A DNA stretch of 64,000 nt from Colletes latitarsis (GCF_051014445.1 NW_027488366.1:29406001-29470000); one strand, 5' to 3'. Shown: positions 36,397 to 50,933, counted from the first letter of the stretch. Translations and numbers: made by a program. The notes: generated by a model from the sequence alone, not told the origin.

Positions 36397-39300
36397 AACA
36401 ATCAATTAAACCTGGTCTTGATAAATATTTTAGAGGATAACGCATGTTAGGTCTGGGATAGGTCTGGGATTTGCCCTCATCAGGCTCATACTTTCGCACA
36501 CTTGGCATACTCGTTGAACAGATCCTGCGTTATTTTCTGGTTTGGATCACATAGTAATGTGGTACCACACTGAAACATTCAATTAAACCTGGTCTTGATA
36601 AATATTTTAGAGGATGACGCATGTTAGGTCTGGGTTGGGTCTAGGATTTGCCCTCATCAGGCTCATACTTTCGCATATTTCTCATACTACAAGGCTAGAT
36701 CCTGGGCTATTTCTGAATTGGATCACGTAGTAAAGTGGTACCACACTGAAACATTCAATGAAACCTGGTCTGGATAAATATTTTAGAGGACAACGCATCT
36801 TAGGTCTGGGATAGGTCTAAGATTTGCCCTCATCAGGCTCACAGTTTCGCGTTTTTCATATACTTGTTGAACAGATCCTGGGTTTTTTCTGGTTTGGATC
36901 ACGAAGTAGTGTGGTACCACACTGAAACCGTCCATTAAACCTGGTTTCGCTCAATATTTTAGAGGATAACACATGTTAGGTCTAGGTTAGGTCTGGGATT
37001 TGCTCTCATCAGGCTCATTCTTTCGCATATGTCTCATACTTGATGGCTAGATCCTGTGCTTTTTCCGGATTGCATCACGTAGTAACGTAGTACCACACTG
37101 AAACAGTCAACGAAACCTGGTTTCCATCAATATTTTAGAGGACAACGCAAGTTAGGTCTAGGTAAGGCCTGAGATTTTCACTGATCAGACTCATACATTC
37201 GCATTCTTCACATACTTGTTGAACGGATCCGGGGTTTTTTCTGGTTTGGATCACGTAGTAATGTGGTACCACTCTGAAACATTCTATTAAACCTGGTCTT
37301 GATAAATATTTTAGAGGATAACGCATGTTAGGTCTGGGTTACGTCTAGGATTTGCCCTCATCAGGCTCATATTTTCGCATATTTCTCATACTTCATGGCT
37401 AGATCCTGGGCTGTTTCTGCATTGTTTCACGTAGTAATGTGGTACCACGCTGAAACAGTCAATTAAACCTGGTTTCGATCAATACTTTAGAGGATAACGC
37501 AAGTTAGGTCTGGGATAGGTCTAGGATTTGCCCTCAGCAGGCTCTTACTATCGCATATTTCTCATACTTCATGGCTAGATCCTGGGCTATTTCTGGATTG
37601 GATCACGTAGTAAAGTGGTACCACACTGAAACATTCAATGAAACCGGGTCTGGATAAATATTTTAGAGGATAACGCATCTTAGGTCTGGGTTAGGTCTAA
37701 GATTTGCCCTCATCAGGCTCACAGTTTCGCGTTTTTCACATACTTGTTGAACAGATCCTGGGTTTTTTCTGGTTTGGATCACGTAGTAATGTGGTACCAC
37801 ACTAAAACAGTCAATTAAACCTGGTTTCGATCAATATTTTGGAGGATAACGCAAGTTAGGTCTGGGATAGGTCTGGGATTTGCTCTCATCAGGCTCATTC
37901 TTTCGCATATTTCTCATACTTGATGGCTAGATCCTGAGCTTTTTCTGGATTGCATCACGTAGTAATGAAGTACAGCACTGAAACAGTCAATTAAACCTGG
38001 TTTCCATCAATATTTTAGAGGACAACGCAAGTTAGGTCTGGGATAGTTCTGGGATTTGCCCTCATCAGGCTCATTCTTTCGCATATTTCTCATACTTGAT
38101 GGCTAGATCCTGAGCTTTTTCTGGATTGCATCACGTAGTAATGAAGTACAGCACTGAAACAGTCAATTAAACCTGGTTTCCATCAATATTTTAGAGGACA
38201 ACGCAAGTTAGGTCCGGGATAGTTCTGGGATTTGCCCTCATCAGGCTCATACTGTCGCGTTTTTCACATACTTGTTGAACAGATCCTGGGTTTTTTCTGG
38301 TTTGGATCCCGTAGTAGTGTGGTACCACACTGAAACAGTCCATTAAACCTGGTTTCGCTCAATATTTTAGAGGATAACGCATGTTAGGTCTAGGTCAGGC
38401 CTGGTTTTTTCACTCATCAGAATCATACTTTCGCGTTCTTCACATACCTGTTGAACGGATCCTGGGTTTCTTCTGGTTTGGATCACGTAGTAATGTGGGT
38501 CCACACTGAAACAATCAATTAAACCTGGTCTTGATAAATATTTTAGAGGATAACGCAAGTTAGGTCTGGGATAGGTCTGGGATTTGCCCTCATCAGACTC
38601 ATACTTTTGCTCACTTCACATACTCGTTGAACAGATCCTGGGTTATTTTCTGGTTTGGATCACATAGTAATGTGGTACCACACTGAAACAGTCGATTAAA
38701 CCTGGTTTCGATGAATATTTTAGAGGATAACGCAAGTTAGGTCTGGGATAGGTCCGGGATTTGCCTTCATCAGGCTCATACTTTCGCATTCTTCTTATAC
38801 TTGTTGAACTGATCCTGGGTTTTTTCTGGTTTGGATCACGTAGTAATGTGGGTCCACACTGAAACAATCAATTAAACCTGGTCTTGATAAATATTTTAGA
38901 GGATAACGCAAGTTAGGTCTAGGTAAGGCCTGGGATTTTCACTCATCAGACTCATACATTCGCATTCCTCACATACTTGTTGAACGGATCCTGGGTTTTT
39001 TCTGGTTTGTATCACGTAGTAATGTGGTACCACACTGAAACAGTCCATTAAACCTGGTTTGGATCAATATTTTTGAGGATAACGCATGTTAGGTCTAGGT
39101 TAGCCCAGGGATTTTCACTCATCAGACTCATACTTTCGCATTCTTCTCATAATTGCTGAACTGATCCTGGGTTTTTTCTGGTTTGGATCACGTAGTAATG
39201 TGGTACCACACTGAAACGGTCGATTTAACCTGGTTTCGATCAATATCGTAAAGGATAACGCAAGTTAAGTCTGGGATTGGTCTGGGATTTGACCTCATCA

Positions 39301-40663
39301 GACTCATACTTTCGCACACTTCACATACTCGTTGAACAGATCCTAGGTTATTTTCTGGTTTGGATCACATGGTAATGTGGTTCCACACTGAAACAGTCGA
39401 TTAAACCAGGTTCCCATCAATATTTTAGAGGACAACGCAAGTTAGGTCTAGGTAAGGCCTGAGATTTTCACTGATCAGACTCATACATTCGCATTCTTCA
39501 CATACTTGTTGAACGGATCCTGGGTTTTTTCTGGTTTGGATCACGTAGTAATGTGGCACCACACTGAAACACTCAATTAAACCTGGTCTTCATAAATATT
39601 TTAGAGGATAACGCATGTTAGGTCTGGGTTACGTCTAGGATTTGCCCTCATCAGGCTCATATATTTGCAAATATTTCTCATACTTCATGGCTAGATCCTG
39701 GGCTGTTTCTGCATTGTATCACGTAGTAATGTGGTACCACGCTGAAACAGTCAATTAAACCTGGTTTCGATCAATATTTTAGAGGATAACGCATGTTAGG
39801 TCTGGGATAGGTCTGGGATTTGACCTCATCAGACTCATACTTTCGCACACTTCACATACTCGTTGAACTGATCCTGGGTTATTTTCCGGTTTGGATCACA
39901 TAGTAATGTGATACCACACTGAAACAGTCGATTAAACCAGGTTTCGATCAATATTTTTGAGGATAACGCATGTTAGGTCTAGGTTAGGCCTGGGATTTTC
40001 ACTCATCAGACTCATACTTTCGCATTCTTCACATACTTGTTGAACGGATCCTGGGTTTTTTCTGGTTTGGATCACGTAGTAATGTGGGTCCACACTGAAA
40101 CAATCAATTAAACCTGGTCTTGATAAATATTTTAGAGGATAACGCATGTTAGGTCTGGGATAGGTCTGGGATTTGCCCTCATCAGACTCATACTTTCGCA
40201 TTCTTCACATACTTGTTGAACGGATCCTGGGTTATTTTCTGGTTTGGATCACATAGTAATGTGGTACCACACTGAAACAGTCGATTAAACCTGGTTTCGA
40301 TGAATATTTTAGAGGATAACGCAAGTTAGGTCTGGGATAGGTCCGGGATTTGCCCTCATCAGGCTCATACTTTCGCGTTTTTCACATACTTGTTGAACAG
40401 ATCCTGGGTTTTTTCTGGTTTGGGTCACGTAGTAGTGTGATACCACACTGAAACATCCAATTAAATCTGGTTTCGATGAATATTTTAGAGGATAACGCAA
40501 GTTAGGTCTGGGATAGGTCCGGGATTTGCCCTCATCAGGCTCATACTTTCGCGTTTTTCACATACTTGTTGAACAGATCCTGGGTTTTTTCTGGTTTGGA
40601 TCCCGTAGTAGTGTGGTACCACACTGAAACAGTCCATTAAACCTGGTTTCGCTCAATATTTTA

Positions 40664-41367
40664 GTGGATAACGCATGTTAGGTCTAGGTCAGGCCTGGTT
40701 TTTCCACTCATCAGAGTCATACTTTCGCATTCTTCACATACTTGTTGAACGGATCCTGGGTTTTTTCTGGTTTGGATCACGTAGTAATGTGGGTCCACAC
40801 TGAAACAATCAATTAAACCTGGTCTTGATAAATATTTTAGTGGATAACGCATGTTAGGTCTGGGATAGGTCTGGGATTTGCCCTCATCAGACTCATACTT
40901 TCGCACACTTCACATACTCGTTGAACAGATCCTGGGTTTTTTCTGGTTTGGATCCCGTAGTAGTGTGGTACCACACTGAAACAGTCCATTAAACCTGGTT
41001 TCGCTCAATATTTTAGTGGATAACGCATGTTAGGTCTAGGTCAGGCCTGTTTTTTTCACTCATCAGACTCATACTTTCGCATTCTTCACATACTTCTTGA
41101 ACGGATCCTGGGTTTTTTCTGGTTTGGATCACGTAGTAATGTGGGTCCACACTGAAACAATCAATTAAACCTGGTCTTGATAAATATTTTAGTGGATAAC
41201 GCATGTTAGGTCTGGGATAGGTCTGGGATTTGCCCTCATCAGACTCATACTTTCGCACACTTCACATACTCGTTGAACAGATCCTGGGCTATTTCTGGAT
41301 TGGATCACGTAGTAAAGTGGTACCACACTGAAACATTCAATGAAACCGGGTCTGGATAAATATTTTA
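40664..41367 (+). repeat. Dimer duplication marked by GTGGATAACGC, unit F
   Basis: Copies at 40,664-41,015 and 41,016-41,367 are the unit F equivalents of 32,046-32,749, at the same 8,618-bp offset. Confidence 0.88.
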
Positions 41368-42600
41368 GAGGATAACGCATCTTAGGTCTGGGTTAGGTCT
41401 AAGATTTGCCCTCATCAGGCTCACAGTTTCGCGTTTTTCACATACTTGTTGAACAGATCCTGGGTTTTTTCTGGTTTGTATCACGCAGTAGTGTGGTACC
41501 ACACTGAAACAGTCCATTAAGCCTGGTTTGGATCAATATTTTAGAGGATAACGCATGTTAGGTCTAGGTTAGGTCTGGGATCTTCGCTCATGAGACTCAT
41601 ACTTTCGCATTCTTCACATACTTGTTGAACGGATCCTGGGTTTTTTCTGGTTTGGTTCAGGTAGCAATGTGGTACCACACTGAAACATTCAATTAAACCT
41701 GGTCTTGATAAATATTTTAGAGGATAACGCATGTTAGGTTTGGGTTAGGTCTAGGATTTGCCCTCAGCAGGCTCATACTTTCGCATATTTCTCATACTTC
41801 ATGGCTAGATCCTGGGCTGTTTCTGGTTTGTATCACGTAGTAATGTGGTACCACGCTGAAACAGTCAATTAAACCTGGTTTCGATCAATATTTTAGAGGA
41901 TAACGCAAGTTAGGTCTGGCATAGGTCTGGGATTCGCCCTCATCAGGCTCATACTTTCGCGTTTTTCACATACTTGTTGAACAGATCCTGGGTTTTTTCT
42001 GGTTTGTATCACGTAGTAGTGTGGTACCACACTGAAACAGTCCATTAAACCTGGTTTGGATCAATTGTTTAGAGGATAACGCATCTAAGGTCTAGGTTAG
42101 CCCTGGGATTTTCACTCATCAGACTCATACTTTCGCATTCTTCTGATACTTGTTGAACTGATCCTGGGTTTTTTCTGGTTTGGATCACGTAGTCATGTGG
42201 TACCACACTGAAACAGTCGATTAAACCTGGTTTCGATCAATATCTTAGAGGATAACGCAAGTTAAGTCTGGGATTGGTCCGGGATTTGACCTCATCAGAC
42301 ACATACTTTCGCACACTTCACATACTCGTTGAACAGATCCTGGGTTATTTTCTGGTTTGGATCACATAGTAATGTGGTACCGCACTGAAACAGTCGATTA
42401 AACCTGGTTTCGATCAATATTTTAGAGAATAATTCATGTTAGGTCTGGGATTGGTCTGGGATTTGCCCTCATCAGGCTCATACTTTCGTGTTTTTCACAT
42501 ACTTGTTGAACAGATCCTGGCTTTTCTCTGGTTTGGATCACGTAGTAGTGTGGTACCACACTGAAACAGTCCATTAAACCTGGTTTGGATCAATATTTTA

Positions 42601-42776
42601 GAGGATAACGCATGTTAGGTCTAGGTTAGGTCTGGAATTTGCCCTCATCAGGGTCATACTTTCGCAGTTTTAACATACATGTTGACCTGACCGAGGGTTT
42701 TTTCTGCTTTGGATCACGTAGTAAAGTGGTACCACACTGAAACATTCAATTAAACCTGGTCTTGATAAATATTTTA
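42601..42776 (+). repeat. Divergent monomer subtype, unit F
   Basis: Unit F copy of 33,983-34,158, including the private TTGACCTGACCGAGGG change. Confidence 0.85.
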
Positions 42777-43352
42777 GAGGATAACGCAAGTTAAGTCTGG
42801 GATTGGCCTGGGATTTGGGCTCATCAGACTCATACTTTCGCACACTTCACATACTCGTTGAACAGATCCTGGGTTACTTTCTGGTTTGGATCACATAGTA
42901 ATGTGGTACCGCACTGAAACAGTCGATTAAACCAGGTTTGGATCAATATTTTTGAGGATAACGCATGTTAGGTCTAGGTTAGGCCTGGGATTTTCACTCA
43001 TCAGACTCATACTTTCGCATTCTTCACATACATGTAGAACGGATCCTGGGCTTTTCTGGTTTGGATCACGTAGTAATGTGGGACCACACTGAAACAGTCA
43101 ATTAAACCTGGTCTTGAAAAATATTTTAGAGGATAACGCATGTTAGGTCTGGATCAGGTCTAGAATTTGCCCTCATCATGCTCATACTTTCGCATCTTTC
43201 TCATACATCATGCCTAGATCCTGGGCTATTTCTGGAATGTATCACGTAGTAATGTGGTACCACGCTGAAACAGTCGATGAAACCTGGTTCCGATCAATAT
43301 TTTAGAGGATAACGCAAGTTAAGTCTGGGATTGGTCTGGGATTTGACCTCAT

Positions 43353-46300
43353 CAGACTCATACTTTCGCACACTTCACATACTTGTTGAACAGATCCTGG
43401 GTTTTTTCTGGTTTGGATCCCGTAGTAGTGTGGTACCACACTGAAACAGTCCATTAAACCTGGTTTCGCTCAATATTTTAGAGGATAACGCATGTTAGGT
43501 CTAGGTCAGGCCTGGGATTTTCACTCATCAGACTCATACTTTCGCATTCTTCACATACTTGTTGAACGGATCCTGGGTTTTTTCTGGTTTGGATCAGGTA
43601 GTAATGTGGGTCCACACTGAAACAATCAATTAAACCTGGTCTTGATAAATATTTTATAGGAAAACGCATGTTAGGTCTGGGATAGGTATGGGATTTGCCC
43701 TCATCAGACTCATACTTTCGCACACTTCACATACTCGTTGAACAGATCCTGGGTTATTTTCAGGTTTGGATCACATAGTAATGTGGTACCACACTGAAAC
43801 AGTCGATTAAACCAGGTTTCGATCAATATTTTTGAGGACAACGCATGTTAGGTCTAGGTCAGGCCTGGGATTTTCACTCATCAGACTGATACCTTCGCAT
43901 TCTTCACATACTTGTTGAACTGATCCTGGGTTTTTTCTGGTTTGGATCACGTAGTAATGTGGTACCACACTGAAACAGACGATTATACCTGGTTTCGATC
44001 AATATCTTAGAGGATAACGAAAGTTAAGTCTGGGATTGGTCTGGGATTTGACCTCATCAGGCTCATACTTTCGCGTTTTTCACATACTTGTTGAACAGAT
44101 CCTGTGTTTTTTCTGGTTTGGATCCCGTAGTAGTGTGGTACCACACTGAAACTGTCCATCAAACCTGGTTTCGCTCAATATTTTAGAGGATAACGCATGT
44201 TAGGTCTAGGTTAGGTCTGGGATTTGCTCTCATTAGGCTCATTCTTTCGCATATTTCTCATACTTGATGGCTAGATCATGTGCGTTTTCTGGATTGCATC
44301 ACGTAGTACTGTAGTACCACACTGAAACAGTGAATGAAACCTGGTTTCCATCAATATTTTAGAGGACAACGCAAGTTAGGTCTAGGTAAGGCCTGAGATT
44401 GTCACTGATCAGACTCATACTTTCGCCTTCTTCACATACTTGTTGAACGGATCCTGGGTTTTTTCTGGTTTGGAACACGTAGTAATGTGGTACCACACTG
44501 AAACATTCAATTAAACCTGGTCTTGATAAATATTTTAGAGAATAACGCATGTTAGGTCTGGGTTAGGTCTAGGATTTGCCCTCATCAGGCTCATACTTTC
44601 GCATATTTCTCATACTTCATGGCTAGATCCTGGGCTATTTCTGGATTGGATCACGTAGTAAAGTGGTACCACACTGAAGCATTCAATGAAACCTGGTCTG
44701 GATAAAAATTTTAGTGGATAACGCATGTTAGGTCAAGGTTAGGTCTAAGATTTGCTCTTATCAGGCTCACAGTTACGCGTTTTTCACATACTTGTCGAAC
44801 AGATCCTGGGTTTTTTGTGGTTTGGATCACGTAGTAATGTGGGACCACACTGAAACAGTCAATTAAACCTGGTTTCGATCAATATTTTAGAGAATAATTC
44901 ATGTTAGGTCTAGGTTAGGTCTGGGTTAGACTCATACTTACGCACACTTCACATATTCGTTGGCGAGATCCTGGGTTTTTTTCTAGTTTGGATCACGCAG
45001 TAATGTGGTACCACACTGAAACAGTTGATTAAACCTGGTTTCGATCAATATTTTTGAGGATAACGCATGTTAGGTCTAGATTAGGTCTGGGATTTGCTCT
45101 CATCAGGCTCACACTTTCGCGTTTTTCACATACTTGTTGAACAGATCCTGGGTTTTTCCTGGTTTGGATCCCGTAGTAATGTGGTACCACACTGAAACAT
45201 TCAATTAAACCTGGTCTTGATAAACATTTTAGAGGATAACGCATGTTAGGTCTGGGATAGGTCTGGGTTAGTCTCATACTTTCGCACACTTCTCATACTC
45301 GTTGACGAGATCCTGGGTTTTTTTCTAGTTTGGATCACGCAGTAATGTGATACCACACTGAAACAGTCGATTAAACCTGGTTTCGATCAATATTTTTGAG
45401 GATAACGCATGTTAGGTCTGGGATAGGTCTGGGATTAGCCCTCATCAGACTCATACTTTAGCTTTCTTCACATACTTGTTGAACGGATCCTGGGCTTTTT
45501 CTGGATTGCATCACGTAGAAATGTAGTACCACACTGAACCAGTCAATGAAACCTGGTTTCCATCAATATTTTAGAGGACAACGCGAGTTAGGTCTAGGTA
45601 AGGCCTGAGATTTTCACTGATCAGACTCATAAATTCGCATTCTTCACATACTTGTTGAACGGATCCTGTGTTTTTGTCTGGTTTGGATCACGTAGTAATG
45701 TGGTACCACACTGAAACATTCAATTAAACCTGGTCTTGATAAATATTTTAGAGGATAACGCATGTTAGGTCTGGGTTACGTCTAGGATTTGCCCTCATCA
45801 GGCTCATACTATCGCATATTTCTCATACTTCATGGTTAGATCCTGGGCTGTTTATGCATTGTATCACGTAGTAATGTGGTACCACGCTGAAACAGTCAAT
45901 TAAACCTGGTTTCGATCAATATTTTAGAGGATAACGCAAGTTAGGTCTGGGATAGGTCTAGGATTTGCCCTCATCAGGCTCTTACTATCGCATATTTCTC
46001 ATACTTCATGGCTAGATCCTGGGCTATTTCTGGATTGGATCACGTAGTAAAGTGGTACCACACTGAAACATTCAGTGAAACCTGTTCTGGATAAATATTT
46101 TAGAGGATAAAGCATCTTAGGTCTGGGTTAGGTCTAAGATTTGCCCTCATCAGGCTCAAAGTTTCGCGTTTTTCACATACTTGTCGAACAGATCCTGGGT
46201 TTTTTCTGGTTTGGATCAGGTAGTTATGTGGGGCCACACTGAAACAATCAATTAAACCTGGTCTTGATAAATATTTTAGAGGACAACGCATCTTAGGTCT

Positions 46301-48216
46301 GGGTTAGGTCTAAGATTTGCCCCCATCAGGCTCACAGTTTCGCGATTTTCACATACTTGTTGAACAGATCCTGGGTTTTTTCTGGTTTGGATCACGAAGT
46401 AGTGTGGTACCACACTGAAACAGTCCATTAAACCTGTTTTCGCTCAAATTTTTAGAGGATAACGCATGTTAGGTCTAGATTAGGTCTGGGATTTGCTCTC
46501 ATCAGGCTCATTCTTTCGCATATTTCTCATACTTGATGGCTATATCCTGGGCTTTTTCTGGATTGCATCACGTAGTAACGTAGTACCACACTGAAACAGT
46601 CAATGAAACCTGGTTTCCATCAATATTTTAGAGGACAACGCAAGTTAGGTCTAGGTAAGGCCTGAGATTTTCACTGATCAGACTCATACTTTCGCCTTCT
46701 TCACATACTTGTTGAACGGATCCTGGGTATTTTCTGGTTTGGAACACGTAGTAATGTGGTACCACACTGAAACATTCAATTAAACCTGGTCTTGATAAAT
46801 ATTTTAGAGAATAACGCATGTTAGGTCTGGGTTAGGTCTAGGATTTGCCCTCATCAGGCTCATACTTTCGCATATTTCTCATACTTCATGGCTAGATCCT
46901 GGGCTATTTCTGGATTGGATCACGTAGTAAAGTGGTACCACACTGAAACATTCAATGAAACCTGGTCTGGATAAGAACTTTAGAGGATAACGCATGTTAG
47001 GTCAAGGGTAGGTCTAAGATTTGCCCTCATCAGGCTCACAGTTTCGCGTTTTTCACATACTTGTCGAACAGATCCTGGGTTTTTTCTGGTTTGGATCCCG
47101 TAGTAATGTGGTACCACACTGAAACATTCAATTAAACCTGGTCTTGATAAACATTTTTGAGGATAACGCAAGCTAGGTCTGGGATAGGTCTGGGATTAGC
47201 CCTCATCAGACTCATACTTTCGCACACTTCACATTCTCGTTGACAAGATCCTGGGTTTTTTCCTGGCTTGGATCACGTAGTAATGTGGTTCCACACTGAA
47301 ACAGTCGATTAAACTTGGCTTCGATCAATATTTTAGAGGATAACGCAAGTTAGGTCTGGGATAGGTCTGGGATTTGCCCTCATCAGGCTCATACTTTCGC
47401 GTTTTTCACATACTTGCTGAACGGATCCTGGGTTTTTTCTGGTTTGGGTCACGTAGTAATGTGGGACCACACTGAAACAGTCAATTAAACCTGGTTTCGA
47501 CCAATATTTTAGAGAATAATTCATGTTAGGTCTAGGTTAGGTCTGGGATTTGCTCTCATCAGGCTCATACTTTCGTACACTTCACATAGTTGTTGAACGG
47601 ATACTGCGTTATTTTCTGGTTTGGATCACATAGTAATGTGGCACCACACTGAAACATTCAATTAAACCTGGTCTTGATAAATATTTTAGAGAATAACGCA
47701 TGTTAGGTCTGGGTTAGGTCTAGGATTTGCCCTCATCAGGCTCATACTTTCGCATATTTCTCATACTTCATGGCTAGATCCTGGGCTATTTCTGGATTGG
47801 ATCACGTAGTAAAGTGGTACCACACTGAAACATTCAATGAAACCTGGTCTGGATAAAAATTTTAGAGGATAACGCATGTTAGGTCAAGGTTAGGTCTAAG
47901 ATTTGCCCTCATCAGGCTCACAGTTTCGCGTTTTTCACATACTTGTCGAACAGATCCTGGGTTTTCTCTGGTTTGGATCACGTAGTAATGTGGGTCCACA
48001 CTGAAACAATCAATTAAACCTGGTCTTGATATATATTTTAGAGGATAACGCATGTTAGGTCTGGGATAGGTCTGGGATTTGCCCTCATCAGACTCATACT
48101 GTCGCATTCTTCACATACTTGTTGAACTGATCCTGGGTTTTTTCCGGTTTGGATCACGTAGTAATGTGGTTCCAAACTGAAACAGTCCATTAAACCTGGT
48201 TTGGATCAATATTTTA
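43353..48216 (+). repeat. Mixed, more diverged monomers
   Basis: Satellite throughout, with more private single-base changes than the neighbouring higher-order units. A block at about 44,140-44,810 recurs at about 46,409-47,080 (offset 2,269 bp, 13 monomers), with several differences, so it is an older duplication. Two monomers, near 44,921-44,930 and 45,261-45,270, are 11 bp shorter because most of the GATTTGCCCTCATCAG box is missing. Confidence 0.8.
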
Positions 48217-49095
48217 GAGGATAACGCATGTTAGGTCTAGGTTAGGCCCGGGATTTTCACTCATCAGACTCATATTTCGCATTCTTCACATACTTGTTGA
48301 ACGGATCCTGGGTTTTTTCTGGTTTTGATCACGTAGTAATGTGGGACCACACTGAATCAATCAATTAAACCTGGTCTTGATAAATATTTTAGAGGATAAC
48401 GCATGTTAGGTTTGGCTTAGGTCTAGGATTTGCCCTCATCAGGCTCACAGTTTCGCGTTTTTCACATACTTGTTGAACAGATCCTGGGTTTTTTCTGGTT
48501 TGGATCACGTAGTAATGTGGTACCACACTAAAACAGTCAATTAAACCAGGTTTCGATCAATATTTTTGAGGATAACGCATGTTAGGTCTAGGTTAGGCCT
48601 GGGATTTTCACTCATCAGACTCATATATTCGCATTCTTCACATACTTTTTGAACGGATCCTGGGTTTTTTCTGGTTTGGATCACGTAGTAATGTGGGTCC
48701 ACACTGAAAGAATCAATTAAACCTGGTCTTGATATATATTTTAGAGGATAACGCATGTTAGGTCTGGGATAGGTCTGGGATTTGCCCTTATCAGACTCAT
48801 ACTTTCGCATTCTTCACATACTTGTTGAACTGATCCTGGGTTTTTTCCGGTTTGGATCACGTAGTAATGTGGTTCCAAACTGAAACAGTCCATTAAACCT
48901 GGTTTGGATCAATATTTTAGAGGATAACGCATGTTAGGTCTAGGTTAGCCTTGGGATTTTCACCCATCAGACTCATACTTTCGCATTCTTCTTATACTTG
49001 TTGAACTGATCCTGGGTTTTTTCTGGTTTGGATCACGTAGTAATGTGGTACCACACTGAAACAGTCGATTAAACCTGGTTTCGATCAATATTTTA
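48217..49095 (+). repeat. Five-monomer unit, first copy (879 bp)
   Basis: Its first 560 bp or so recur at an offset of 879 bp. Shared private changes are CATATTTCGC, GGTTTTGATCAC, CACTGAATCAATC, GGTTTGGCTTAGG and CTTTTTGAACGG. Confidence 0.85.
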
Positions 49096-49659
49096 GAGGA
49101 TAACGCAAGTTAGGTCTAGGTTAGGCCCGGGATTTTCACTCATCAGACTCATATTTCGCATTCTTCACATACTTGTTGAACGGATCCTGGGTTTTTTCTG
49201 GTTTTGATCACGTAGTAATGTGGGACCACACTGAATCAATCAATTAAACCTGGTCTTGATAAATATTTTAGAGGATAACGCATGTTAGGTTTGGCTTAGG
49301 TCTAGGATTTGCCCTCATCAGGCTCACAGTTTCGCGTTTTTCACATACTTGTTGAACAGATCCTGGGTTTTTTCTGGTTTGGATCACGTAGTAATATGGT
49401 ACCACACTAAAACAGTCAATTAAACCAGGTTTCGATCAATATTTTTGAGGATAACGCATGTTAGGTCTAGGTTAGGCCTGGGATTTTCACTCATCAGACT
49501 CATATATTCGCATTCTTCACATACTTTTTGAACGGATCCTGGGTTTTTTCTGGTTTGGATCACGTAGTAATGTGGGTCCACACTGAAACAATCAATTAAA
49601 CCTGGTCTTGATATATATTTTAGAGGATAACGCATGTTAGGACTGGGATAGGTCTGGGA
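49096..49659 (+). repeat. Five-monomer unit, second, truncated copy
   Basis: Matches 48,217-48,780. At about 49,660 it jumps to the GATTTTCACCCATCAG monomer, which lies one monomer later in the first copy. Confidence 0.82.
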
Positions 49660-49798
49660 TTTTCACCCATCAGACTCATACTTTCGCATTCTTCTTATAC
49701 TTGTTGAACTGATCCTGGGTTTTTTCTGGTTTGGATCACGTAGTAATGTGGTACCACACTGAAACAGTCAATTAAACCTGGTTTCCATCAATATTTTA

Positions 49799-49974
49799 GA
49801 GGACAGCTCATGTTAGGTCTAGGTTAGGCCTGGGATTTGCCCTGATCAGGGTCACACTTTCGCAGTTTTAACATACATGTTGACCTGATCAAGGGTTTTT
49901 TCTGCTTTGGATCACGTAGTAAAGTGGTACCACACTGAAACAGTCCATTAAACCTGGTTTGGATCAATATTTTA
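49799..49974 (+). repeat. Divergent monomer subtype, third family
   Basis: Has AGTTTTAACATACATG with TTGACCTGATCAAGGG, and starts GAGGACAGCTCATG. Related copies at 55,786-55,961 and 57,018-57,193 have CAGCGCATG and GATCGAGGG. Confidence 0.85.
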
Positions 49975-50214
49975 GAGGATAACGCATGTTAGGTCTAGGT
50001 TAGGTCTGGGATTTTCGATCATGAGACTCATACTTTCGCATTGTTCACATACTTGTTGAACGGATCCGGGGTTTTTTCTGGTTTGGTTCATGTAGTAATG
50101 TGGTACCACACTGAAACAGTCAATTAAACCTGGTTTCGATCAATATTTTAGAGGATAACGCAAGTTAGGTCTGGCATAGGTCTGGGATTCGCCCTCATCA
50201 GGCTCATACTTTCG

Positions 50215-50933
50215 CATTCCTCACATACTTGTTGAACGGATCCTGGGTTTTTTCTGGTTTATATCACGTAGTAATGTGGTACCACACTGAAACAGTCCAT
50301 TAAACCTGGTTTGGATCAATATTTTAGAGGATAACGCATGTTAGGTCTAGGTTAGCCCTGGGATTTTCACCCATCAGACTCATACTTTCGCATTCTTCTT
50401 ATACTTGTTGAACTGATCCTGGGTTTTTTCTGGTTTGGATCACGTAGTAATGTGGTACCACACTGAAGCAGTCGATTAAACCTGGTTTCGATCAATATTT
50501 TAGAGGATAACGCAAGTTAAGTCTGGGATTGGTCTGGGATTTGACCTCATCAGCCTCATACTTTCGCACACTTCACATTCTCGTTGAACAGATCCTGGGT
50601 TTTTTTCTGGTTTGGATCACATAGTAATGTGGCACCACACTGAAACAGTCGATTAAACCCCGTTTCGATCAATATTTTTGAGGATAACGCATGTTAGGTC
50701 TAGGTTAGGCCCGGGATTTTCACTCATCAGACACATATTTCACATTCTTCACATACTTGTTGAACGGATCCTGGGCTTTTTCTGGTTTGGATCACGTAGT
50801 AATGTGGGACCACACTGAATCAGTCAATTAAACCTGGTTTCGACCAATATTTTAGAGAATAATTCATGTTAGGTCTAGGTTAGGTCTGGGATTTTCTCTC
50901 ATCACGCTCATTCTTTCGCATATTTCTCATACT
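50215..50933 (+). repeat. Recurrent 720-bp block, copy 1 of 3
   Basis: Begins CATTCCTCACATACTTG and runs through GGTTTATATCACG, the TTCACATTCTCG monomer and a CATATTTCACATTC monomer. Copies follow at offsets of 3,171 bp and a further 2,816 bp. Confidence 0.85.

Larger units (their letters stand above)
35145..43352 (+). repeat. 8.6 kb higher-order unit F (about 8.2 kb)
   Basis: Near-exact copy of unit E. By eye I found only about seven single-base differences, including GATTTAACC/GATATAACC near 39,225, CTCAGCAGG near 37,537, and CATGTAGAAC near 43,031. Homology stops at about 43,353, equivalent to 34,735 in E, so the last 410 bp or so of the unit are missing. Confidence 0.92.

Noticed and set aside
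26527..43352. Calling the two 8.6 kb units an assembly error
   Set aside because: They carry several private single-base differences and different right-hand flanks, which argues for real copies. The doubt stays until reads are inspected.
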